Source: Paenibacillus typhae
Lineage (GTDB): Bacteria; Bacillota; Bacilli; Paenibacillales; Paenibacillaceae
Direction of reading: 5' to 3'
Assembly: GCF_900099765.1 (NCBI RefSeq)
Contig: NZ_FNDX01000001.1
Span: forward strand, 248,001 to 312,000
DNA length: 64,000 nt
The notes beneath the pieces are model-generated. The model saw only the letters and a program-made list of their open reading frames with translations, was not told where the DNA came from and searched no databases. Positions 16,689 to 27,450 of this stretch are shown piece by piece (the first letter of the stretch is position 1; the number at the start of each line of letters is the position of its first letter). The position numbers and the translations under genes were made by a program.

Positions 16689-17894
16689 ATGTCTTTAAAA
16701 GATATCTATTTTCTATTGGATTCTTTCTATAATATTACTGGGTTACCAATACGATATTACTCAAATGAGCAGCTTGTCCGGATGTTGCCTGATATTCCTT
16801 CATATTTAGACCCCGTAGGCAAAGCACTGCCTGTTCTGGCCCAGGATGAGTTTAATGTGAGTTACCATGTTTCAGAAGACTTTCTATTCTACGGGAAGAT
16901 TACTAATGATGGTTTAGCAGGAGAGTTTATATTGGGGCCGGGCTACTACACGCCCTTAACAAAAAATCATCTTTCCAAGATTATGATTCATTCTACAATT
17001 TCTTATCAACACAGCACATTATTTGCTGAATTTATAACTAAAATTCCCTTAATCTCTTTTGAAGGCTTTTTGAATTCGCTTTGCTTTTTTAACTTTGCTC
17101 TTACAAGGAAGAGAATAACTGTTGAGAAGCTGTTGATGACTGGTAACCATTTCAACAGCTTTGAAGCAGACATTAAGAATAAGATGTCACAAAACTTGTA
17201 TGAAACAGAGACGGAACTTACCTTCCATAATACTTATACTCTCGAGCAACAAATCATTGAATTTGTGCGTACTGGTGATGTGGAAAGGCTGAAGGCTTTA
17301 TTTGAAAATTCTGTACGCGGCAAAGGCGGTCTTGTTGCAAAGGATGCGCTGCGTCAGGAGAAAAATATTTTTATTGCCAGCGTCACTTTGGTTACCCGGG
17401 CGGCTATAGAAGGTGGGTTGGATATGGAAACGGCTTATCATCTCAGCGATACGTATATTCAGCAGTCAGAAAGCTTGTCCCGGCTTGACACTCTTTCATT
17501 CTTGCGGCAACAAATGGTTTTTGATTTTGCCGGGAGAGTGGCGATGAACGAAATTCCTGAAAAGGCTTCACTCATTACTATCGAATGTATTCAAAGTATT
17601 AAAAAAAATATAAACTCCATTATATTAGTCAGTAAGATTGCTTCTGATTTGGGTGTTAGTGCTTCCTATATATCCAGGAGGTTCAACGAGGATATGGGTA
17701 TTAGCTTAAGCAGTTATATCCATAAGATAAAAATGGAGGAAGCAAGAAAGCTGCTGGCTTTTTCTGATAAACCTTTGAGTGAGATCAGTAATTATCTTTG
17801 TTTCTCCTCACAGAGCTATTTCCAAAATCAATTTAAAAAATATACAGGAGAGACTCCTTTAAAATATAGAAATTCTTTTAGAAATTGTACGTAG
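16689..17894 (+). CDS. AraC-family transcriptional regulator, cassette B
   Basis: A 401-residue paralog of the regulator at 2062: a ~150-residue N-terminal sensory domain, a helical middle part with TRAAIEGGLDMETAYHLSD, and a C-terminal AraC double helix-turn-helix (VSKIASDLGVSASYISRRF; LSEISNYLCFSSQSYFQNQF). The start at 16689 has GAGGTGG 5 bp upstream, the same pattern seen before GH78 in cassette A. It is followed by a terminator and then the GH3, symporter and GH78 genes of cassette B, which it probably controls. N-terminal sequences of the two paralogs are much less similar than their C-termini, suggesting that they sense different ligands. Confidence 0.9.
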   Translation: MSLKDIYFLLDSFYNITGLPIRYYSNEQLVRMLPDIPSYLDPVGKALPVLAQDEFNVSYHVSEDFLFYGKITNDGLAGEFILGPGYYTPLTKNHLSKIMIHSTISYQHSTLFAEFITKIPLISFEGFLNSLCFFNFALTRKRITVEKLLMTGNHFNSFEADIKNKMSQNLYETETELTFHNTYTLEQQIIEFVRTGDVERLKALFENSVRGKGGLVAKDALRQEKNIFIASVTLVTRAAIEGGLDMETAYHLSDTYIQQSESLSRLDTLSFLRQQMVFDFAGRVAMNEIPEKASLITIECIQSIKKNINSIILVSKIASDLGVSASYISRRFNEDMGISLSSYIHKIKMEEARKLLAFSDKPLSEISNYLCFSSQSYFQNQFKKYTGETPLKYRNSFRNCT

Positions 17895-17917
17895 CTACCT
17901 CAAATAATAAGCACATT

Positions 17918-17964
17918 AAAGCAATCAGTACCCGGTATAGCTGCGGGTATTCGATTGCTTTTTT
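17918..17964 (+). terminator. Rho-independent terminator after AraC, cassette B
   Basis: AAAGCAATC (17918-17926) pairs with GATTGCTTT (17953-17961), with an inner CCCG/CGGG stem, followed by a T-run. Confidence 0.87.
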
Positions 17965-18070
17965 ATTGTTATAGAAAATGCTCGAAATCTGCAATCCAGT
18001 TCATAGATGTACAATACGTTCTGATGAAAATGTCGTAGACTGGGACAATAATTACTGCAAGGAGGAAACA

Positions 18071-20509
18071 ATGAAAAGTAAGAAAAAGCTTCTTAATCTG
18101 TTAACAATTGAAGAAAAAGCGGCGCTCCTCGAAGGTATTGATTCCTGGAATACAAATGGAATACCTAGACTAGGTATACCGAAACTTTTTTTAACTGATG
18201 GTCCGCATGGGCTTCGAAAGGTTAGAAGCGCAGGCGGCGGATTCGCTGTCTCCGACAATGCACATTCTACTGCGTTTCCGACCTCAGTTACGGTTGCCTC
18301 TTCCTGGAACCCGGAGTATGCAAAGAGAATGGGTGAAGCCATTGCGGAAGAATGTAATGCCGAGGAAGTGGATGTGTTGCTTGCACCGGGAGTTAATATC
18401 AAGCGTAGTCCGCTATGTGGACGAAACTTTGAGTATTATTCCGAAGATCCGCTTGTTTCAGGGAAGTTCGGCACGGCATTTGTACAGGGGGTTCAAAGTA
18501 GGGGAGTAGGCTGCAGTGTAAAGCATTTTGCAGCCAATTCAAATGAGAATTTCCGTTTTGTAGGGAACAGTATCGTAGATGAGCGTGCACTTAGGGAAAT
18601 ATATCTTCGTGCATTTGAAAGCGTTGTTAAAGAGGCGAAGCCTTATACTGTGATGTGTTCATATAATCAGTTGAATGGAGTATTTGCTTCTCAAAACAAG
18701 AAATTACTTTCTTCTATATTGAGAGAGGAGTGGGGCTATGAAGGCGTTGTATTGACAGACTGGGGTGCTACCTGCGACCGCGTAGAAGGTGTTCTGGCGG
18801 GTTGTGACCTCGACATGCCTGGTGGTGTGTGGCATAACCGGAAAACAGTCATTGAAGCAGCCAAAACCGGTAAATTACCTATGCATAAGCTGGATCAAGC
18901 AGTTGAAAGAATGCTGGGCCTTGTTGAACAATGCACTTCCAAGAAGCCCAAGGGCGGGGGTTATAATCCAGAGTCTCATGCACAGCTATCCTGTGAGATC
19001 GCCAAAGACAGTGCAGTGCTCCTTAAAAATGACGGCACTCTGCCGTTAAGCGGAAAGGAAAACCTGCTTGTTGTCGGTGAGATGTTCGAAAAAATGCGTT
19101 ATCAGGGAGCAGGTTCGTCACTGATCAACCCGCCCAAGGTCATTACCCCTATGAACGCGTTTGATGAACGCGGAGTTTCTTACATATATGAAAAGGGATT
19201 TCGCTGTTTTTATACGGAAAGGGACACTGCGTTGGAGCAAGCAGCGCTTAATGCCGCGAAGCAGGCAGATACCATTCTGTTCTTCGGGGGGCTTTCCGAC
19301 TTCGAGGAGAGTGAAGGTTTCGACCGGGAGCATATGAAGCTGGGAGCTAACCAGACAGAGTTGTTAAACGCGCTCATTGCTACAGGAAAAAAAGTAGTAC
19401 TCGTCTTATTCGCCGGCGCACCTGTAGAACTGCCTTTCTTCGATAAGCTTTCTTCCATGCTAAATATGTATTTGCCGGGGATGTATGGAGGAGAAGCTGC
19501 AGCGGCTTTACTGTACGGGGAAGTTACACCATCAGGGAAGCTTGCAGAAAGCTGGCCCATGCATAACAGCAGTACAAGCTGTTACGCCGATTATAACCGC
19601 AGTGCTAACTCAAATTACTATGAAAGTATTTATGTCGGATACCGCTTCTACGATAAAGCCGGTACCACACTTCGGTTCCCTTTCGGATACGGACTGTCAT
19701 ACACATCGTTTCAATATAGCAACTTATCCTTTAGCCAGAGCGGTGAGACGATTACAGTGAAGACGGATGTGACAAATATAGGCGGCCGCAGCGGCTCCGA
19801 GGTCATACAGCTCTATGTGAAAAATAATCGCGGCAAGGTGTTTAAAGCGGATAAAGAGCTCCGTGCCTTCACCAAAGTATTCTTGACAGAAGGAGAGACC
19901 AAAACGGTTGAGCTGACTTTTAACCAATCTGATTTATCATACTGGAACGTTAAAGAGCAGCGGTGGGTTCTGGAGAATGGCACTTATGAAATAGCTGTGG
20001 CCGCCTCGGCAGCCGATATTCGTTTAAACGCATCTATAACAATAACCGGTGAGAAGGAAGCCGTAAGTCCCTATTCGGCTGATATTATGGCTGCTTACGA
20101 TAAACCGCCGCTCAGTATCCCTTCTGCCTTTACAGATCTGGTCGGATATCCTCTCCCAGTAGCAGTATCAAAATCTAAATTAACAATCGAATCCACTCTG
20201 GCTGAGTTCAAGAGAACTTTGATGGGACGCATCCTGTATACCGGAGTTATGCATGTCATACAAAAGGATTATAAAAAAGCGAAAGCAATGCCGGATTCAC
20301 TGGAACGCGATACCCGAATGAAAAATTCCCATTTTGTCGTAAAAATGATGCCCTACAATTCAATCCGCTCCATGTGCATGTCATCAGGAGGGAAATTCAC
20401 ATACCAAACGGCGATCGGCTTTGCAGAACTGGCTAACGGGAACCTTATCAAAGGGCTGAAGCCCCTTTTAAAAAGGGAAAAGCCGCTTCCTCTTCCGGGT
20501 GAACAATAA
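18071..20509 (+). CDS. GH3 beta-glucosidase-type glycosidase, cassette B
   Basis: An 812-residue GH3 glycosidase without signal peptide, hence cytosolic. It has an N-terminal TIM barrel (residues 1-290) with [26 protein letters not shown] and nucleophile D230 in VVLTDWG; an alpha/beta sandwich (300-540) with likely acid/base E415 in ESEGFDRE; and a fibronectin-III-like domain (570-680) starting after [12 protein letters not shown]. An additional ~120-residue C-terminal tail begins with a segment (TIESTLAEF) resembling the helical tails of GH3-A and GH78-A. The start at 18071 has AAGGAGG just upstream; the longer frame from 17978 has no ribosome binding site. It probably trims glucose or xylose from rhamnoglycosides taken up by the symporter that follows at 13 bp. 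Confidence 0.94.
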   Translation: MKSKKKLLNLLTIEEKAALLEGIDSWNTNGIPRLGIPKLFLTDGPHGLRKVRSAGGGFAVSDNAHSTAFPTSVTVASSWNPEYAKRMGEAIAEECNAEEVDVLLAPGVNIKRSPLCGRNFEYYSEDPLVSGKFGTAFVQGVQSRGVGCSVKHFAANSNENFRFVGNSIVDERALREIYLRAFESVVKEAKPYTVMCSYNQLNGVFASQNKKLLSSILREEWGYEGVVLTDWGATCDRVEGVLAGCDLDMPGGVWHNRKTVIEAAKTGKLPMHKLDQAVERMLGLVEQCTSKKPKGGGYNPESHAQLSCEIAKDSAVLLKNDGTLPLSGKENLLVVGEMFEKMRYQGAGSSLINPPKVITPMNAFDERGVSYIYEKGFRCFYTERDTALEQAALNAAKQADTILFFGGLSDFEESEGFDREHMKLGANQTELLNALIATGKKVVLVLFAGAPVELPFFDKLSSMLNMYLPGMYGGEAAAALLYGEVTPSGKLAESWPMHNSSTSCYADYNRSANSNYYESIYVGYRFYDKAGTTLRFPFGYGLSYTSFQYSNLSFSQSGETITVKTDVTNIGGRSGSEVIQLYVKNNRGKVFKADKELRAFTKVFLTEGETKTVELTFNQSDLSYWNVKEQRWVLENGTYEIAVAASAADIRLNASITITGEKEAVSPYSADIMAAYDKPPLSIPSAFTDLVGYPLPVAVSKSKLTIESTLAEFKRTLMGRILYTGVMHVIQKDYKKAKAMPDSLERDTRMKNSHFVVKMMPYNSIRSMCMSSGGKFTYQTAIGFAELANGNLIKGLKPLLKREKPLPLPGEQ

Positions 20510-20522
20510 GGAGTGTAAAAAA

Positions 20523-21998
20523 ATGAATCGTATGAAAGCGGTTTTTCAATCGAATGCCATGAATTCCCGGGTAACCTCAGCGGATACTACTGCGAAGGAA
20601 CGCTGGCTCGGTTATCTGATTGGTCCTTCCGGAGCGCTGCTGTTGAATGCCGTTCTGGCGGCTTATCTGAATGTTTATTACACGGATGTACTTGGTTTGA
20701 CCTCCGTTGGCGGCGGCGTGTTCCTTGTTGTATTTCCGATCGTTTCAAAGATCCTTGACGCCATAGCGAATTTTGTTATGGGATATATAATTGACCGCAC
20801 CAGAACAAGACAGGGAAAAGCACGGCCTTGGCTGTTATTATCTGCACCGCTAATGCTGGTATCTGGCATACTGCTGTTCCTTATTCCACAAGCAGATACG
20901 AAAATACAGGTGATCTGGATTGTTCTATCCTACAATTTGTATTATTCAATAGCTTTCACGACTTATAATGTAGGCCATAATTTAATGGTGCCTCTTTCTA
21001 CCCGTGATGGCATACAGCGCGGAAAATTGTCTGTATTCAGTCAGGTATCCACGATTATGATGAGTGGAATTATTGTAGCCTTGATTTTCCCAATGACTAT
21101 TCTGCCGCTTATCGGGGTTGATAAAAGCCGCTGGATCCTCGTAATGTGCGTTATTTCCATAGCAGTCTTACCACTTACTCTACTTGAATATTTTTTTACG
21201 AAGGAACGCGTGACGGCTGAGAGTACAGGCGGAAATATTGAAGATGGTGAGTCCAAGTTACCCTTTAGAACGCAGCTGAAGGCTATAGTTTCGGATCGGT
21301 ATATGTTGATTATTCTAAGTTACTTTTTAATCTATACCTTTGGTGTCTGTCTGAAAAATCTGAGCCTGGTCTACTATTGCAACTATGTGCTAGGGACCTA
21401 TAGTGATGGTGTTACACAGACGTTAATTTCCGTTGTAGGCGGAGTTCCGCTTGGCATTGGGATTTTTGCTGTATGGCCGTTAGCCAAAAAATTTGGGAAA
21501 AGGAATGTAACTCTTATAGGTTTTGTTCTGGTTGGCATCGGCAGTGCCGTTTGCTGGATTTATCCGGCCAGCATGCCAATTGTCCTGGCAGGGCAATTCA
21601 TTAAGAATTTAGGCTTTCTGCCCAGCGCCTATATTTTTATGGCATTATTCGCAGACACACTAGACCATATGGAATGGAAAACCGGGTTTCGGTGTGATGG
21701 AATTGCGATGTCTGTATATACCACTATTGCCGTAACGATGGGTGGCTTATGTACAGGTATTTTCAATGGCATGTTATCTTTTTCGGGTTATGCAGCCCCT
21801 TTTTATAATACAGCAGGTGAGTTAGTCAGTACCCAGTCAGAATCTGTCCAGGACATGATCACCTTTGCTTTTGTCGGATTTGAAACGATTACCAGTATGA
21901 TCTTAATTGTCTTGCTGATCTTCTTAAATGTGGAGAAGGGGCTGGGACTTAAACAGAAAGTAATGAAGGACCGCAGGGAGGAACAAAACGATGCTTAA
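20523..21998 (+). CDS. GPH-family sugar:cation symporter, cassette B
   Basis: A 491-residue, roughly 12-helix GPH/MFS_2 transporter, paralogous to the one at 6386. The family loop [17 protein letters not shown] lies between helices 2 and 3, and HMEWKTGFR marks the later cytosolic loop. The start at 20523 has AAGGAG 9 bp upstream and overlaps nothing, whereas the GTG at 20499 would lie within the end of GH3. The gene overlaps the following GH78 by 8 bp, so symporter and rhamnosidase are translationally coupled; this is the strongest evidence that the symporter carries the rhamnosidase substrate. A partial cre-like TGAAAGCGGTTTTT lies at 20533 inside the coding start. Confidence 0.93.
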   Translation: MNRMKAVFQSNAMNSRVTSADTTAKERWLGYLIGPSGALLLNAVLAAYLNVYYTDVLGLTSVGGGVFLVVFPIVSKILDAIANFVMGYIIDRTRTRQGKARPWLLLSAPLMLVSGILLFLIPQADTKIQVIWIVLSYNLYYSIAFTTYNVGHNLMVPLSTRDGIQRGKLSVFSQVSTIMMSGIIVALIFPMTILPLIGVDKSRWILVMCVISIAVLPLTLLEYFFTKERVTAESTGGNIEDGESKLPFRTQLKAIVSDRYMLIILSYFLIYTFGVCLKNLSLVYYCNYVLGTYSDGVTQTLISVVGGVPLGIGIFAVWPLAKKFGKRNVTLIGFVLVGIGSAVCWIYPASMPIVLAGQFIKNLGFLPSAYIFMALFADTLDHMEWKTGFRCDGIAMSVYTTIAVTMGGLCTGIFNGMLSFSGYAAPFYNTAGELVSTQSESVQDMITFAFVGFETITSMILIVLLIFLNVEKGLGLKQKVMKDRREEQNDA

Positions 21999-24537
21999 AA
22001 TAAACAAATTAAAAATAGAAAATATGGAACAAGGCTGTATCACGGATAGAAGTCCTAATATTTCATTTGCGCTCGATTCCGATGTGGAAGGTGAACGCTT
22101 GTTAAGCGCAGTGATAACCATAGGGGACTGGAAATATGAAACCACGGATCAAATCAATAATGTATACAGCGGAGAACTGAAGCCCTTTACTACGTATAGC
22201 GTTCATGTCACTGCAACAGGGACAAGCGGACAAACCGCTGATGCTGAGACATCTTTTGAAACGGGACGGTTGGGAGTTCTTTGGCAGGGGAAATGGATTA
22301 CAGATGGAGGTTATGATTTTCCCAAAAAGGTTTCACCTGTTCCAATGACCTTCAAGCGTGCGTTCACAATAAGCAAGCCTGTACGCCGCGCATGGATTAA
22401 TGCTACGGCACTAGGTGTCTACGAGCTGATGTTGAACGGCAGCAAGGTGGGGAGGGACTACTTTGCTCCAGGCTTCACCTCTTATGATCATCAAATACAA
22501 TATCAAACGTATGACGTTAGCGGCTCACTCGGGACTGATAATAATTTAGTCGCTGTCGTAGCTGGTGGTTGGGCAGCCGGATCCTTCAATTACGTCCGGA
22601 AGAACAAGATCAGTGCCGACCGGCAAGCGTTTCTATGCGAATTGCATATTGAGTATACCGACGGATCCTATGATGTAGTGGTTACAGATGAATCCTGGCA
22701 GGTCTCAGAAGAGGGTAACTACCGCATGGCCGAATGGTATGACGGAGAGACTTATGATGCCACTGTAGACTTGGAACGGATTGTATGGAAACAGGCAACC
22801 TTGACAGCTCCGCGCAAGAATCCTCTCTTGTCGGCACAGTATGGAGATCCGGTCCGTGTTCAGGAAGTACTGAAGCCGATTTCGTGTACGCTTTCACCGG
22901 GCGGGGAAATGATCTATGATTTCGGTCAGAATTTCGCCGGAGTCATTTCGGCAAAACTGCTCGGTAAGCATCATCAGGAAGTGATCTTTCGCCACGCCGA
23001 GGTTCTTGTTGACGGGGAGTTATTCGTTAAATCGCTACGTACCGCGAAAGCGACAGCAACCTATATTTGCAAAGAGGGTACACAAACGTACTCTCCGCGC
23101 CTAACCTATATGGGATTCCGTTATGTAGGTGTAAGAGGTATCAATGCTGGAGATTTGGAATTATCAGCCCTGGTGCTTCATTCCGATTTTGAGGAAATCA
23201 GCGAATTCGAATGCTCTAATGAATTAATTAATCAATTACACAGCAATATTCGTTGGGGCGGCAAATCTAACTTTGTTGATATTCCTACAGACTGCCCGCA
23301 GCGTGATGAACGTCAGGGGTGGACCGGTGATATTGCCGTATTTGCCCGGACTGCCTGCTACAATTTTGATCTAAGCCGGTTTCTGGACAAATGGCTGGCA
23401 GATATGCGGGCGGAGCAGGCACCAGGTGGAGGCCTTCCTATGGTTGTCCCCCGCGCAGGCGACCACTGGCCAAGGATGGCTACATCTGCCTGGGGAGACA
23501 GCTGCATTCTTGTACCTTGGGCAGAATACCTTGCCCGGGGCGACAAGCGGCTTTTGGAGCGGCAATATCCAACGATCAAGAAATTTTTGAAAGCGGCCAA
23601 GTGGTGGTCTGAACTTTTTTCGTTTACACCTAACAGCCGTCACGTCTGGCGTTTCCCGTTTCATTTTGGAGACTGGTGCGCACCTGATGAGACAGCCAGG
23701 CAGTGGCTAAAGAAAGGTAAGTGGGTCGGGACAGCTTATTTTGCCAACTCTTGCGGCTTGGCTGCCCAAATTGCTGACTTGCTTGGCTATGAAGAGGATT
23801 CCGTTTATTACCGGAAGCTAAGATCCAGAATTATTGAGGCTTATCGCAAAGTCTTTACTGATGGTAAAGGTAATTTGAAAAAAGAATTTCAGACCGCCTA
23901 TGTCCTTCCGCTTCATTTCAATATGACAGAAGGTAAAGAGACGGCTGTTATGGCGGATAATCTTGTCCGGCTTGTCCGTGAGGCAGGCAATAAGCTGACC
24001 ACTGGCTTTACAGGAACCCCTTATCTATTGTTTGCTCTATCAGATAATGGATATCCTGACAAAGCATACGAGCTGCTGCTTCAAGAGGGATGTCCGTCCT
24101 GGCTGTATGAGGTTAAAGCCGGAGGAACAACCATCTGGGAACGCTGGGATGCACTGCGCCCGGATGGAACAGTGAATATCGGTGATCTAAGCGGAAACAA
24201 ATCAGATGAAGAATCCGGTGGAGGGATGGTCTCCTTCAATCATTATGCTAACGGTGCAGTTGGAGACTGGTTGTACAGACGAATGGTTGGGCTTGAGCCA
24301 ACAAGCGGGGGGTATAAGACCTTCCGGATTGCGCCCGTTTTAGGAGGCGGAATTACGTCAGCAAAAGGAAGCATCCAGACACCTTATGGATATGCATCTT
24401 CTGAGTGGAGTATTGAAGAAAACAGATTTACTGTTCATGTTCAAGTGCCGGTATCGACTGAATGCACACTTGTTATGCCAAATGGGGAGCAGCACAGACT
24501 GGAGAGCGGACAATTTGAGTTCACCTGTGAAGTCTGA
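21991..24537 (+). CDS. GH78 alpha-L-rhamnosidase, cassette B
   Basis: An 848-residue inverting alpha-L-rhamnosidase. Domain order is as in GH78-A: N-terminal beta-sandwich, CBM67-like N-domain with [13 protein letters not shown], (alpha/alpha)6 barrel, C-terminal beta-sandwich. Catalytic positions D434 and E440 ([14 protein letters not shown]) and E717 (TTIWERW) are present. Unlike GH78-A it lacks the helical tail and has a longer insert with [18 protein letters not shown] in the barrel, so substrate specificity probably differs. No signal peptide. It starts inside the end of the symporter gene with AGGGAGGA upstream and ends before a strong hairpin. Confidence 0.95.
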   Translation: MLKINKLKIENMEQGCITDRSPNISFALDSDVEGERLLSAVITIGDWKYETTDQINNVYSGELKPFTTYSVHVTATGTSGQTADAETSFETGRLGVLWQGKWITDGGYDFPKKVSPVPMTFKRAFTISKPVRRAWINATALGVYELMLNGSKVGRDYFAPGFTSYDHQIQYQTYDVSGSLGTDNNLVAVVAGGWAAGSFNYVRKNKISADRQAFLCELHIEYTDGSYDVVVTDESWQVSEEGNYRMAEWYDGETYDATVDLERIVWKQATLTAPRKNPLLSAQYGDPVRVQEVLKPISCTLSPGGEMIYDFGQNFAGVISAKLLGKHHQEVIFRHAEVLVDGELFVKSLRTAKATATYICKEGTQTYSPRLTYMGFRYVGVRGINAGDLELSALVLHSDFEEISEFECSNELINQLHSNIRWGGKSNFVDIPTDCPQRDERQGWTGDIAVFARTACYNFDLSRFLDKWLADMRAEQAPGGGLPMVVPRAGDHWPRMATSAWGDSCILVPWAEYLARGDKRLLERQYPTIKKFLKAAKWWSELFSFTPNSRHVWRFPFHFGDWCAPDETARQWLKKGKWVGTAYFANSCGLAAQIADLLGYEEDSVYYRKLRSRIIEAYRKVFTDGKGNLKKEFQTAYVLPLHFNMTEGKETAVMADNLVRLVREAGNKLTTGFTGTPYLLFALSDNGYPDKAYELLLQEGCPSWLYEVKAGGTTIWERWDALRPDGTVNIGDLSGNKSDEESGGGMVSFNHYANGAVGDWLYRRMVGLEPTSGGYKTFRIAPVLGGGITSAKGSIQTPYGYASSEWSIEENRFTVHVQVPVSTECTLVMPNGEQHRLESGQFEFTCEV

Positions 24538-24582
24538 GACCTTTCGTTTTCAATTTTTGTAACATTATAGATATCTTAACTT

Positions 24583-24623
24583 CGCCGCAGATTAGATCTG
24601 GTTGTTCTAACTGCGGCGTTTCG
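24583..24623 (+). terminator. Hairpin terminator after cassette B
   Basis: CGCCGCAG (24583-24590) plus TTAGA pairs with TCTAA plus CTGCGGCG (24606-24618), a 13-bp stem with one bulge. The T-tail is weak (TTTC), so termination efficiency is uncertain. Confidence 0.7.
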
Positions 24624-24668
24624 AGGTTATAAGTGGCTAAATTGCATTAGCAGTGAAGGAGAAGTGTG

Positions 24669-26282
24669 ATGAATATTCGAAAAAAGTTTTTTATGGCTTT
24701 TGGGCTTGTAGTTCTCTTATTCCTTACTACAATTGGATTTCTCAATCTAACAATAAGTAAGCAAAATAATAAAGTTATAGCAATAAAGGACAATGATCTT
24801 CAATCCTCACTGATTGCTGTGGATCTTCAGCAGACATTATCCAACTATCAGTTAGTGAGCTTACTCGGAGCTGTGGGATACAGTGCTAAGGAAAACGTGA
24901 GTCAACAGACAAGCCAGCTTTCAGAACATTTCACTGAACAGTTACAGAGGTATAGACAGATTAATCAAGAAGCTGAAAAGGAAACTGATAAATTACTGCC
25001 TTTATTTAAACAATTTAAAGCTGGAGATCAAAAAGCCGGTGAAGAGATTACAATATTAATATCCGGTATAAAAGATTCAAATATTGAAAGAATTCAAACG
25101 GGGCTAGATGAGGCTGTTGAATCTAACTGGCGAGCCTTTAAACAAGCAATGTCCTTTCAGGCCATTATCATTATCATCGTTGTCACTTTATGCGTGTACT
25201 TCTCAGAGTCCATTACCCGTCCTATTAGACGTTTGATCAAAGGGGCAAAGGTGATATCAGAAGGCAGACTGACAGATAATCTATATATAAAATCGAAAGA
25301 TGAGTTTGGGAAGCTGGCAGAAATTTTTGAGAAGATGCGGTTGAATCTGGCTGATTTCATACGAACTTCACAGAATACAACACTTCTGGTCCTTGAATCT
25401 GCAGACAATTTAACCCAATCTATGATACATTCCGAGCGCTCAATTGATCAGATAAATCAAGCTATTCAAGAGATTGAGTTAGGGACACTCAACCAGTTGC
25501 AAAGCACTCAGGAGTGTGTTCAAGCGGTCGAGGAAATGGCTAGGGGAGTTGCCCAAATTACGAGCTCTACCTCTGTTGTTGCCGATAATTCTATACTGTC
25601 TGAGCGAGAGTCAGAAAATGGAAAGGTATTGATTGAGAAAGTGCTTGAACACGCACAGGAGCTGAAGAACACAATTACAAATTGTGCCGATTCCTTAAAA
25701 CGGCTTGAGAAGCGATCTATTGCTATAAGTGATGTCGTTATACTGATTAAATCAGTAGCATCACAAACCAATTTGCTTGCATTAAATGCAAGTATAGAAG
25801 CGGCCCGTGCTGGTGAACAGGGAAGAGGATTTGAAGTCGTTGCTTCTGAAATTCGGAAAATGTCGCTGCAGGTAACACATTCATCCAATCATATTTGGGA
25901 AATAGTTTCTAGTATACAGGAGAACTTGGTAGCAACAGTAAATCAAATGGAGTTAGGGCAATGTCAAATTGAACAAACAGAGGTATCAATTTTGGAGGCT
26001 AATGCTGCTTTTGAAACGATTATGTCCAGGACTATGAATATTTCAAAAGAAATACAAGAGATATCGGCAGCAACTCAAGAGATGCAAGCGGGTACTCAAC
26101 AGGTTAATGCCTCCATACAACATTTAGCAGCAATTGCTGGTCAGAGTTATAAAGGCAGTCAAGATGCTGTAGAGCAATCACGTTATCAGCATAGCATTAT
26201 TAAAGAGAATAATAATTTCACTTGCCAATTACGTGAGTCTGCAGCCGACCTACAGGCAACAATTACGGCATATAAAGTTTAA
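24669..26282 (+). CDS. Methyl-accepting chemotaxis protein
   Basis: A 537-residue transmembrane chemoreceptor: TM1 at about residues 7-27, a ~135-residue helical extracellular sensor domain (four-helix-bundle type, Gln/Glu rich), TM2 near 163-182, HAMP domain beginning [14 protein letters not shown], then the long coiled-coil signalling domain with the conserved hairpin tip [20 protein letters not shown] and [14 protein letters not shown]. It signals through CheW/CheA to the flagellar motor. ATG 24669 has AAGGAG upstream; a GTG three bases earlier is also possible. The location directly after the rhamnoglycoside cassette suggests, but does not prove, attraction to plant glycosides. Confidence 0.96.
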   Translation: MNIRKKFFMAFGLVVLLFLTTIGFLNLTISKQNNKVIAIKDNDLQSSLIAVDLQQTLSNYQLVSLLGAVGYSAKENVSQQTSQLSEHFTEQLQRYRQINQEAEKETDKLLPLFKQFKAGDQKAGEEITILISGIKDSNIERIQTGLDEAVESNWRAFKQAMSFQAIIIIIVVTLCVYFSESITRPIRRLIKGAKVISEGRLTDNLYIKSKDEFGKLAEIFEKMRLNLADFIRTSQNTTLLVLESADNLTQSMIHSERSIDQINQAIQEIELGTLNQLQSTQECVQAVEEMARGVAQITSSTSVVADNSILSERESENGKVLIEKVLEHAQELKNTITNCADSLKRLEKRSIAISDVVILIKSVASQTNLLALNASIEAARAGEQGRGFEVVASEIRKMSLQVTHSSNHIWEIVSSIQENLVATVNQMELGQCQIEQTEVSILEANAAFETIMSRTMNISKEIQEISAATQEMQAGTQQVNASIQHLAAIAGQSYKGSQDAVEQSRYQHSIIKENNNFTCQLRESAADLQATITAYKV

Positions 26283-26371
26283 GTTCCTAAGAGGAAGTAG
26301 GTATGCGACATGGAGCGGATTTCAGAACGTTTTGAGGCGAATAAAAAGAATGATTTGGACGGAAAAATGCA

Positions 26372-26995
26372 ATGATGGCTGCAAGGATACGCACTTTACG
26401 TGAGATTAAAAAGGAAGCGACAGCTCAAATCTTAGCACAAAAGGCATTTGAATTAGCGATGGAAAGAGGGCTGGCTGGATTTGTTATCGAGGATGTGGTA
26501 CAGCGCGCAGGTTATTCAAGGAGAACCTTTGCCAATTATTACTCCTGCAAAGAGGAAGCCGTTGCTATGGCTGTTATGTCTTCTTATAACTACAATAAGA
26601 TCTTGGATATGATTGATGATTTGCCCTTAGATGCTTCTCCACTTGAAGTGATGTACCAAATATCCCAATTGAAAATAACGAAAAAACTGCTCCTGAACCT
26701 TCAGCAGCTTATAATTCTGTCAAAGAAAAATCCGACACTTCAACCCTATGTATTAAAGGTGCTTGATGAGGCTCAGGTTACCATTAAAAAGATATTAGAC
26801 TTTTTATTCAATGACCGATATTCCACTAAATACACCCGAATTCTCGCCAGGGTGGTATGTGCGGCTATTTTTTCTTTGGTAGACGATACAATGAATGAAC
26901 TGGTACCAGGTCAGGAGCCTCGAGATCTTTTAAATGAGTTATCGTATCACAAATATATAGATAATGTATTTGAATATTTAAGAGATGGATTTTAA
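26372..26995 (+). CDS. TetR/AcrR-family transcriptional regulator
   Basis: A 207-residue TetR-type regulator with the N-terminal HTH FVIEDVVQRAGYSRRTFANY followed by YSCKEEAV, and a helical ligand-binding domain. The start is uncertain: ATG 26372 and ATG 26375 are adjacent and only a weak GGACGGA lies upstream. It stands alone, 90 bp after the chemoreceptor, with no obvious target next to it; targets could be itself or a distant exporter. The following ~450 bp contain no recognisable gene. Confidence 0.88.
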   Translation: MMAARIRTLREIKKEATAQILAQKAFELAMERGLAGFVIEDVVQRAGYSRRTFANYYSCKEEAVAMAVMSSYNYNKILDMIDDLPLDASPLEVMYQISQLKITKKLLLNLQQLIILSKKNPTLQPYVLKVLDEAQVTIKKILDFLFNDRYSTKYTRILARVVCAAIFSLVDDTMNELVPGQEPRDLLNELSYHKYIDNVFEYLRDGF

Positions 26996-27444
26996 ATGGG
27001 TAAACCTTTATATCTTTTCTTGGCCGTAAGGAAGTAGCTTTTGAGGCAGCCCCTTCGGCGGATCCACAATGCCGCCAGCCACAGAAAAACAAACCTTCGG
27101 GTAGTGCCATCATCGCCAATCCGATGATCAGCTGCCTTTGCGGGTATAAGACTGCAGCTGCTACATCCAAAAACCGGCACCGAATGGTGCCTTCCATCTT
27201 CCGGTCCTCTTCAGGACCGCCCTCCTGATTATCATTCAGATGAATGTCGCCTTCCGCAACCAGCCCGTACCCGTGTTACCCCTTATTCGCTTGCAACCGT
27301 TACCATGGAGGTGGCGGTTATTTCATTTTGGGTCAGTGCTTATAAAATAAGTAAAGAACGGGTAACGAAATAAACATTTGTGTGTTGCAAAATCATCGGA
27401 GAATCATTGATAATGATATATCAAACTTTTCTTACATACGGGGG
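26996..27444. other. Gene-less region with hairpins, possible decayed gene
   Basis: About 450 bp without a convincing gene. Three perfect short hairpins follow each other: GGCACC-GAAT-GGTGCC, CGGTCCT-CTTC-AGGACCG and CATTCA-GA-TGAATG, between about 27176 and 27246. On the minus strand, 27275 to 27000 is open in one frame and partly in a second, with protein-like stretches (such as GDIHLNDNQEGG, and FVFLWLAALWIRRR in another frame) that could be the remains of a membrane or surface protein gene; I cannot identify it. Near 27403-27423 lies the palindromic ATCATTGATAATGAT just before the binding-protein gene. Confidence 0.4.
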
Positions 27445-27450
27445 ATGAGC

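Noticed and set aside
20533..20546. TGAAAGCGGTTTTT inside the start of symporter B as a cre site
   Set aside because: Only 12 of 14 matches and inside coding DNA; kept only as a remark.
27305..27373. 22-residue frame MEVAVISFWVS... before the sensory operon
   Set aside because: No ribosome binding site and no features; the GGAGGTGG near it lies inside the frame.
27403..27423. Palindromic ATCATTGATAATGAT resembling a Fur box
   Set aside because: It has only part of the repeated GATAAT pattern and precedes a sugar-binding gene, so iron control is not convincing.
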